DNA of 64,000 bases. It comes from Tieghemostelium lacteum. Taxonomy: Eukaryota; Evosea; Eumycetozoa; Dictyosteliales; Raperosteliaceae. The stretch lies in assembly GCA_001606155.1 (NCBI GenBank), contig LODT01000018.1, positions 1-64,000 of the forward strand. The letters run 5' to 3'. Positions 55,722-64,000 of this stretch are shown here, in pieces. A program made the translations under genes and the position numbers. The notes under the pieces are model-generated. The model ran no database searches and was not told the DNA's origin. It was given only the letters and a program-made list of their open reading frames with translations. Position 1 is the first letter of the stretch. Each line of letters begins with the position of its first letter.

Positions 55722-58700
55722 TTAATAGGAATAGGGCAATGGAACTTGAGTGTTTGTCATTTGTGTATTATAATTCCAGAAATACATAGCTTCTTTTTTA
55801 AAATCAGTATTTTTCCAGGGAACAAGTTTAACACTACCTTCACCGTTATAATTAGAGAAATGGATCTCATCTTTAGAAGCATCATAGATCTGAACATCAC
55901 CTCTCCAATCATTTTTTGGATTGATTACAAATGCCCAATTGATTTTAGTTTTTGAATAGACTCTGATTACATGTTGATAGGAAATATATTCAGAGTATTC
56001 ATTTGATTCAAAAGAACTCCATAGATATAAATCATTTTGTGTTCTACGAGTTGTATAGTTTAACGATGAAATTGCATTACCATATTTAAAATTTAAAGTA
56101 TCAAAAGTAAACAATTTATACCTAATATTCTCTGGATATTTGTAATCCCACCAGCGAGTTAAACCACAAAACAATTCATCTAAATGATTTTCATTATTCT
56201 CAACATCTGTATCACCATTGACGAAGGAACAGTGTTTAAAGCCACTCATCACTGCAGATAAATCTGGATCTGTCTTATAAACTTCTGTACTGAATTTATC
56301 AAGATTCCATCTTTCATATGAAAAATGACCATAATATCTATTATCAGTTACAACACCTTTTCCATTATAATTTAAAACTACACCTTTTTTATCTTTCCAT
56401 GATATAATTTTTGGATATCCAGTTAAAAACCCACTTGGTAAGTTTATAATTGATATATTAGGTTTAGTTAAACTTTGGAAAAAATTTAAGGTTTCAAAGT
56501 GGAAAATGTAAGGGGATTTGAGAACATTTGTGTCTCTAAATGAATAAGTAGTTCTGAAATGACTATCATAAAAAGCAGGTTGATTTTCAAAAACCAAATT
56601 ATTGCCATACTCTTGTGTATAGGATCCCACATATTTATCAAACATTTTGGGGCTTGATCCTGGTTGATTATGGGGTTTGTTAACAAATGGAATATCAATT
56701 ATATTTACTATATCTTCCGTAAGTTTACTTATAGGATTATAGTATCTCCATTCAACTTTAAGTTGTGGTAGGAATGCAGGCCTTAAAACATCAGTATTAA
56801 AAGGTAAAATGATTGAGTAATCACCAATATCATTACCATATTGATTCTTATTACCACTATATCTTTCATAGTAGATTTTTTCACCTCTAATCCATAGGTC
56901 ATAGAGAGATGCGTTTATAGATTTCAAAAACCAAGTTTTTTTAATTAGATCTCTAGTAGGGAACAAATCAAAGTCTATTGGAACAGGAAGAAGATCTACA
57001 CTCTCACTCCATGTATTAAAGTTACTTGGGTTATTATCAGAAGGACCATAGGCACCTAATGGACCACCATAGGTAATGATAGTAGTTTTCTTTGATTCTT
57101 GATCAATTTCATGGAACTGTTGACCAGATAAAGAGGAGTCCGAAGTATCTGAGTATTCAGCTCTGGCACTAAACACTTGTGAACTTACACCTAAAGCAAA
57201 TGATCTTGATGATGATTCTTCAATTTGAGTCTTTGAGTATTTACTAGAGAGACTATGTTTAACTGTTGATACCTGCTTTAATTGACCACCGAGAATAGCT
57301 TTCTTATAGTAATGTGTACCGTAACTTAATATAATACTGATAATGTCTTCTTCATTTTTAACTTTACTAAGAGACTGTAAGAACAAAGGATGGAATGTAG
57401 TCTTGTCACTTTGTTCAACGATAGATGTTGAACACACTAGAGTTGTTTGAACTAGAGATTCATCTTTCTTTTCAATGATTTTCTCAGATTTTTCAACTGA
57501 TTTCTCTTCTGCAAATGCTACAGATGCTGAAATTTGAACTGCTGGAGGACCACCGCCAAGTGATGCAGAGTAAGCTGATTGGGATTTTTCTGACATTGAT
57601 TTGGCCATTTCAAATGATGATTCAAAGGATTCAGATATACTGTCATAACTACATGATGGTAAAGCCTTTCCAGTAAGTTCTGGGGGAATATCATATACCC
57701 TTGCTCTAAATACATCTTCAATTAAATGTTCACCAATACTATCACAGTATCCAAAATAGAATAATGGAGCAGCTGATTCTTCAGCTGAGATAATATCAAC
57801 ACCAAATGACATGTGCTCTGATCCAGGTAATCTCCATATGAATTGATTTGAAACTAAACTACCCAAAGTATCAGATGAGTAATAGTAACCTGGTGCCAAA
57901 TGATTATTAGGAACTTGACGAGTTGGACATACTTTAGTGATCTTGGAATAACAGTTTTCAAAGTCCATATCAGGATCAAGAGAAGTACAAGTTGGTTTAC
58001 TATCACCAGATATATCTTTAGTAGTTTCAGAGTCACCCATACATTCAAATTTCTTACCAAAACCTTCTAATTCATCAAAAATGGAATCACCACAAATGTT
58101 TTGTGAGTAAAAGAATGGATCAATTACCATTTGGGTCAGAGTGTCTTTCATTATCAATTTAAATGTTGTACTTATGGTATTATAGGTGAAGACTGTACCA
58201 GTTAATTTATGAACAATTCCAGTTTCAAGGTATACCAAATCAGTAGAGTTAATGTATTGTTGTAAATATAGTGATGATACAACTGGTGCATTGTCAATAT
58301 ATAGATTTAGACCAAGGTTGTTACCTATGACATTAAAAGAGTAGTAACCAGTTCTATCTACTTTGAAATAGGACATCATTTCACCTTTAAAAAGTTTCTC
58401 ATTCTTCACATCAGATGGTATAAAGTTTCTAAGATCAAATGTAACTCTCTTTTTTCCAATACTGTTTACATTATTGAATTCACTTATATTGTTTCCAATA
58501 AATGACTCAAGAACCATACCACTGAAATAACATGATGGACAATCATTAGCATTGGTTAGACAGTTTTCAATCAGGTTATCACATTTATCAGGTGTTGGTG
58601 TAACAGTACCATAGAAACATGTAGCTTCAATTGGAGGGACAGTACCATTAGATCCGTTATTACCAGAGGACAAACAATTGGTAACAGGAGAATTACATAA

Positions 58701-59489
58701 AGCTTTCTTTTGTTTTTCATCATAGATGTAGCATGAAGGTGAACATGTGAAACCAGCACCATTTTGAGCATGAACAGAGTTATCAAAAATAATTTTTGAT
58801 TGTTCACAATAGATTTCATTTCTCTTTGACTTTTCAATGGATTTTCCAACATTATTACATTCAAAGATATTCGATGTGAATTTAGTACTTGTTGAAGATA
58901 CATATAAAGCACCACCAGATTTCACTGCAATGTTAGAAGAAAAGCTACTTGAGATCACAGACAAACTTGAAGACTTAGCATAAATTGAACCACCATACAC
59001 AGCAGAGTTATTTAAAAATACAGAGTTACGAATGATAACATTAGACTTATAGATATTAATAGCACCACCATTGACATTGGAACAGTTTTTAAAAGTAAAA
59101 CCATCAATTATAACTTTTTGGCTATTTTTTAATGAAAATGCAAATGAATTACCTTCACAATCAAATATGGTACTTTGTTTACCACTTATAGACTTTAATT
59201 CAAATGACAATGATGTTTCAATACCTTTGTTTTTACTCCCTTTGTAGGTACCAGCTTTAACATTTATAATGATTTGATTGGAATTAGAGATACTTGCAAA
59301 TATGTCATTTAAGCTATTAGATATATCAAGTATAATAGTTGCTACATAATTTAAGAGTGAAAATTTTAATATTAATATATAAAATAATATTTAGGAAATT
59401 AAATATATTTTAAACTTACTTCTAGAAAAACAATTATGAGTAAATAATAAAATTAGTAATATTGCTAATTTTATATTCATTGTTATCAT
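55722..59489 (-). CDS. Secreted perforin-like (MACPF) protein A, with beta-helix and PA14-like regions
   Basis: The proposed structure is complement(join(55722..59341,59420..59489)), 1229 residues. Exon 1 encodes the signal peptide (MNIKLAILLILLFTHNCFS; two possible ATGs, 59489 and 59480); the intron has a GTAAGT donor. Residues about 40-180 form right-handed beta-helix repeats (NGGAINIYKSNVIIRNSVFL, SGGALYVSS). About 290-440 resembles a PA14 domain (YFKVDRTGYYSFNV, LYIDNAPVV). About 500-830 is a MACPF domain with the signature YGTHYYKKAILGG near residue 695 and YGGPLGAYG...WSESVDLLPVPIDFD. The last 190 residues form a distinct domain also present in the fragment at 50.7 kb. There is no membrane tail, so it is secreted or phagosomal. 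Pore formation is expected from the family but not shown. Confidence 0.8.
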
Positions 59490-59808
59490 ATAATATTTAG
59501 TGAATTAATACAATAAATTTTCTAGTGAATTTATAAAAAGTATTAAAATTACTAAAATAGATTTGTAAAATGGATGTTATTTTTAAAAAATGGCATTTTT
59601 GATTCAACATCACAAATCTAATTTTACAAATCAAAAATCTAATTTTACAAACATTACAAATCTAATTTTACCAAGATCACAAATCTAATTTTACAAACAT
59701 TACTAATCTAATTTTATTATTTTAAAATGTAAAATAGTAAAATATAATTTCTATTTTAATATTTTAAATTTAAATTTTAGAAAAACAAATTGTCATTAAT
59801 TAAAAATT
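59490..59808. promoter_or_regulatory. Bidirectional promoter of the MACPF pair, with tandem repeats
   Basis: The 319 bp between the two divergent MACPF starts contain five copies of the core AATCTAATTTTA (59627-59723), most followed by CAAA or CAAACATTAC, at 17-26 bp spacing. Such regular spacing in a shared promoter suggests a binding-site array or a recently expanded minisatellite. Confidence 0.6.
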
Positions 59809-62800
59809 ATGATATATTTTATAATTATATTTACTTTTCTTATTTCAAATATTAATTGTCATAGTAAGTATATTCTCTCTTTATAATATATCAATTTTAT
59901 ATATATAAAATTTATTAAGTATGAATGTTTATAGACAATGTTAATGGAGTTTTTGTTGATCCACAATCAACATGTTTGTCAAATTGTGGATCTTACTCAA
60001 GACCATATCCCAACATTTTAACAGCTGTCAATAGCCTTAAAAATGAAAACTTTTTTTCATCAGATAATGATTGGGATTGGATATTTCCTAACGATTTCAA
60101 TTTTGATAGAGAAGTTCAATCATTTCCAACAATCTATCTTAAACCTGGTTTATACAGTGGTGAAAATAATAAAGAAATTGTAATTTCAAAATCTTTATCT
60201 ATAAAGTATGTATAATTTCATTCAGAAAAAAAATGAAATTTTATTAATTTTATTAAAGATCTCTTGAAGGAAAAGGTAAAACTTTCATTGATTGTGAAGG
60301 ATTTGGTGGTTTTGTTAACATCAATTCAGTTTCAAACTTTGAGATTGATGGTGTTACTATAAGAAAATGTAAGAGAAACTTTGGTGCTGCGTTGAATGTA
60401 ACCGATAGTATTGTATCTGTATCGAATTGTGATTTCATTGGTAACATGGCTTCTTTTGGTGGTGCCATTTCATCTTTTGATAGTAGATTGATTGTATCCA
60501 ATTCTAAATTTAGTAATAATATTGCTCTTGAGAATGGTTTTTCTCTATCAACTATTCTATCTGAAGTAACATTGTATAATACTATATTAACTTGTAGTAC
60601 AGGTATTCCAAAGGATGTGTATACAGTTTCAACAAACTATGTATCAGACTCAGAATCTAAATTAGAGCAATCTAATATAATCTGTAGTGGTAATAACAAT
60701 ACTTTTATTGTTGATTTCAATGATAAAACTCTATGTAACAACAGTGTTTCATGTCTACCACCTACCACAACCACTGAAGAATTCCCAAATTTCTCTAAAG
60801 AATTCACTTGTAATAATGACGCCTATTGTGACCCAATCAATGAAAACTGTATGTCTTGTCCAGGTGTTTGTGATGTCTGTAAAATCCAATCATGGAAATT
60901 AGAGTCCTTCAGTGAATATATAGTAACTGAAAATGATAAGACTGTTGGTGTGGTTCAATCTCTGAATAAACCAACCATTGAAAACTTTGCTTCTGAAAAA
61001 CCATGTCCAGTCTCTGGTAGAATATCAGGTTACTTTAAAGTACCAACTGATGGTTACTACACATTTAGAGTAAAATCTGAAAATATGGCTGCAATGTTTA
61101 ATATCAACAATCAAAAGGTAATTGACTTTTACTACCAACAAGATGGTCCAGTTGTCTCTGAAAGATCCTATAGAGTATCAAGTGCACATCCAAACTTTGC
61201 TGAAGTTTATTTCTTCTCAAGTTCAGCTAATACTAGAAACATCTCATTAGAATGGAAACAAAATAACGAATGGGTACCTGTTGATGGATTCTTTTCATTG
61301 AATATCTGTGGTGATGGTATCTTTGACCCTGAAGAAGACGATGGTAAGAAATATCCATGTCTAACTGATAAATCAAAGTTTGTAAGAGTTATTACACCTG
61401 ATGTTGACACTTGTGGTGATGGTATTTGCAATGAAGTTCCAGAGAAATGTATATCAGATTGTTACAATTTGATTACGCCTTCATGTCCTGGACAAGCCCC
61501 ACCTTATCCATCTTACTTTTCATCTAATGATACCATTGGTACTCTATTGAATAACCAATACCTCTTCTCATTACCAGGTATTCATCATCTAAGACATGGT
61601 GTTAATCTAACAACTGGTGCACAAGTAAATACTCCATTGTTCACATTCTCCTATTGTGATGATACCACTTACTCCATTGTACAAGATTTCTATAGAGGCC
61701 TTGTATACACTGTACCAAGAGAACTTTTTGCTACAAGTTTACCACAGTGTTCTTATGATGCTAGATCATCCATTTACTCTGAAACTAGAGAAATGTCCAG
61801 TGAAATGGCTGAAAGTCATGGTATTGCTGCAAGTGCCTCTATCAGTGGTGGTGCAATGTTTGTAAAAGCATCTTTAGAAGCATCCTATTCTCAAAATGAA
61901 TCAGTTGAAAAAGCTAAAAAACTAAAGTCAATGGAATCTGGAAAATTGATAAAAACTGAAATTAAATGTGTTAGTTCTAAAGTACATTTCAATGAATATA
62001 AATTCAGTCAAGGATTTTTAAAAGATGTTTCCAAAGCTGTAAATGTCTCAACTATGGTTGATGTCATTAGAAAATATGGAAGTTATTATTATAAATCAGC
62101 AACTCTTGGTGGTACTGTGGCTCAACTTACTGTTGTAAAGAGTAGCTCGATGAATGATATGGAGAGTATTGATGTAACTAAACATGCTGAAATGTCTTTC
62201 CAAGCATCTCTAAGTGCTAGAGTATTTAGTGTTAGTGCTGGATATTCCAATTCCATAGATTCCAATGTTCAAGAATCTGTACAAAATGATTATGTTGCTA
62301 ATACTACTAGAACCACTGTTATAAGTAAAGGCGGTCCACCAGGTTCATTTAATCCAAGTAAAACAGGGTCTGGAGACTTTGTTTATTGGGCACAATCTGT
62401 TGATCTTTTGCCAGTTCCAGTTGACTATCAATTAGGTTTAATAAGTCAGATTATTCCACCAAGTTGGACTGTTAAAAATTCTGATATCACAATACAAAAG
62501 CTTTGGGAACAAGCTGAGGATTTCATTCTAAACGAGCAGCTAAAAGCAATATACCCAGAGCCAGAGGATAGATACAACATTTCAAGAGGAAAAAGTTTAA
62601 TTATAACCAATCTCAACAGTATTAATGAAAATGGTTCTGGTGAAATTAAACTAAAACTATCTAATATAGTTTCCGGTCAGTTAACAGTACATATTGAAAG
62701 CGTAAATGTTACCAATGGAATATCAAAATATGAAGTACCATCATTTAATGAAATTCTATCAGTTGAATCAACAAACATGATATCATTAACAACACTATTA

Positions 62801-63298
62801 ATTATTGATTACTCATTCTCAAGAGTGTACCAATTTACTAAGTCCAATGATAATTTAGTTCCAATTTTCCAAGAAAACCATATATCAATACATTTTAATT
62901 TGGTTGACCCTCTAAGTAGCAATGATCAAGTTATACAATTTGTAATTTATGGTTCTAAATCATCATACAAAACTACTTTAACAACAAGTCTATTCAATTC
63001 TAATATGGTAAAATTTTTATTGAATACAAATACCTATATTGGTACAATCAATTCCCTTTCAATTAAATTGTGGGACAATAATAACCCTGCTACCAAAAAT
63101 GATAAAATTAAAATAATTAGTATGTTTATCATTCAATCATGTCCATCAATGACCAAAGGAAAAGATTCATCTGGTTGTACTCCTTCTACCCTCACCAATC
63201 AAAAAGCTGAATACAGTCATTATTATTTTGGTCCCAATAATGTTGAAATTAATTTAATATCCAGCCCACAGGTTTTGTTAAATATTATTAAAATTTAA
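59809..63298 (+). CDS. Secreted perforin-like (MACPF) protein B
   Basis: Three exons, join(59809..59863,59935..60205,60259..63298), give 1121 residues with consistent phases. Exon 1 is a signal peptide (MIYFIIIFTFLISNINC). Residues about 30-200 include beta-helix repeats (MASFGGAISSFDSRLIVSNS). About 320-460 resembles PA14 (ISGYFKVPTDGYYTFRVKSE). The MACPF domain (about 520-860) has the signature region as KYGSYYYKSATLGG near residue 715; where the usual form is G-(T/S)-H-(F/Y), this protein has Tyr in place of His. Later KGGPPGSFNPS...WAQSVDLLPVPVDY matches protein A. The C-terminal 250 residues differ from A. It is divergently arranged with A and clearly paralogous. Secretion is predicted; pore activity is not shown. 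Confidence 0.8.
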
Positions 63299-63360
63299 TC
63301 AAACTATAAAATAAAAAATTTGCATTGTATATCATGGTAAAGTGTAATCTCACGTCCAAA
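63299..63360. other. Short spacer after MACPF B
   Basis: AT-rich 3' flank. It leads directly into the MITE-like element. Confidence 0.5.
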
Positions 63361-63364
63361 TACA

Positions 63365-63456
63365 CTATGAGTAAATTCAAAAAAAAACAAAATTTAACTG
63401 CCAAATGAAAAAAAATTGATTAAAATATTTATTTTTTTTTTACATTACTCATAGTT
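63365..63456 (+). repeat. MITE-like inverted-repeat element, copy 2
   Basis: It starts ACTATGAGTAAATTCAAAAA and ends TTTTTTTTTACATTACTCATAGT; the outer 11 bp ACTATGAGTAA are perfect inverted repeats. The interior shares GAAAAAAAATTGATTAAAAT with copy 1 at 45.5 kb. Length is about 92 bp, non-coding. It immediately precedes repeat R1 copy a. Confidence 0.6.
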
Positions 63457-63458
63457 AG

Positions 63459-63876
63459 ACATTGGAGAGAAAAAAGCAAATAAATGATTATAGAAAACAG
63501 AAGTATGCTATAGATTACAGAAGCTGCATACTATTCAAATATACAGGTATTTGTGGAAATGTTGGTTCAAACTTAAGTTGTGCACATTGGAGAAAAACTA
63601 AAAAAATTAACAACCTAGGTTTTTAAGTGACTAAGTAAGAGTGTTTCAATACAGGTAAGAAATGCTCTTAGTTGATCACTTTTAATATGAGGATTTGAAA
63701 CGACACTACATAGTAAATAAATTATTTTGTTAATGAGACAGTCTTTTAATTTAAAGTGGTGTACCTACCCTATTTTATTTTTAATTCTATTTTTGGAGAT
63801 TTAAAAGTGATTAATTCACGTGAGCCACCTCCCACTAATAATAATGATCAACTAAGAGGTAATTTGCAGTGGCTAG
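63459..63876 (+). repeat. Dispersed repeat R1, copy a
   Basis: It runs from AGACATTGGAGAGAAAAAAG to AATTTGCAGTG. Inside, CTCTTAGTTGATCA (63665-63678) and TGATCAACTAAGAG (63845-63858) form a perfect 14-bp inverted repeat enclosing about 166 bp. It is inverted relative to copy b. Together the two copies bracket the 51.3-63.9-kb MACPF segment. Confidence 0.8.
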
Positions 63877-64000
63877 TTTTGTGATAGACATTTCACTGTT
63901 TACATGCTATTGCAAGTAACCAACTACAGAATCATCTGGTATAGATAAAATTGAAACTGAAACTTTTAAACTATATTGTTTTCAGTCACCGTGGACACCT
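63877..64000. other. Window end, unassigned
   Basis: The last 124 bp are less AT-rich than normal spacer and may begin a further gene or fragment, but nothing could be assigned. Confidence 0.4.

Overview
The window is nuclear DNA of a social amoeba (Dictyostelia). The evidence is AT-rich spacers with long A/T homopolymers, short GT-AG introns of about 50-110 bp with GTAAGT- or GTATGT-like donors, near-universal TAA stops, Asn/Ser/Thr/Asp low-complexity runs in proteins, and typical amoebozoan gene types (Cys-rich secreted proteins, purple acid phosphatase, GPI-type surface proteins, F-box/LRR-like families). Poly-Asn tracts are fewer and GC is higher than in Dictyostelium discoideum, which hints at another genus such as Cavenderia or Heterostelium; that is only an impression. 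I see no tRNA, rRNA, CRISPR array or retroelement coding region.

Layout. 0-3.4 kb: an OFA-type major facilitator transporter and a long spacer. 3.4-9.1 kb: a Cys-rich secreted protein, a relic of a surface-protein gene, an F-box/LRR-like gene and an inverted, frameshifted relative of it. 9.6-20.7 kb: a small multi-exon gene, two tandem glutathione transferases and two very large convergent helical/LRR-like proteins. 20.7-26.6 kb: a directly repeated block (surface-protein gene plus the 3' part of a Rab-like gene); the two copies are separated by about 2 kb of mariner-like and P-element/THAP9-like transposase debris. 27-41 kb: mostly ordinary genes (GH13 amylase, coiled-coil protein, purple acid phosphatase, a 1450-residue acidic coiled-coil membrane protein, a small conserved-looking protein, nicotinamidase, an importin-alpha-like gene with reading-frame problems). 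41-45.4 kb: a decayed F-box/LRR-like copy, a transposon-like fragment and a nearly identical copy of the 5-kb F-box/LRR-like gene. 45.8-48.4 kb: two genes for secreted GIY-YIG proteins. 48.4-55.6 kb: a mosaic of transposase pieces, a Tudor-like gene, a fragment of a MACPF gene and a dispersed repeat. 55.7-63.3 kb: two divergently transcribed large secreted proteins with beta-helix, PA14-like and MACPF (perforin-like) regions, sharing a 319-bp promoter with a tandem repeat. 63.3-64 kb: a MITE-like element and another copy of the dispersed repeat.

The most interesting part is the right-hand third. Two secreted GIY-YIG nuclease-like proteins and two secreted perforin-like proteins lie within 18 kb of each other, set among mobile DNA and bounded by copies of one repeat. 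A shared role, for example against ingested or competing microbes, is a hypothesis only. Many genes needed intron reconstruction: the exon limits given come from splice-site consensus and frame continuity and have no transcript support.
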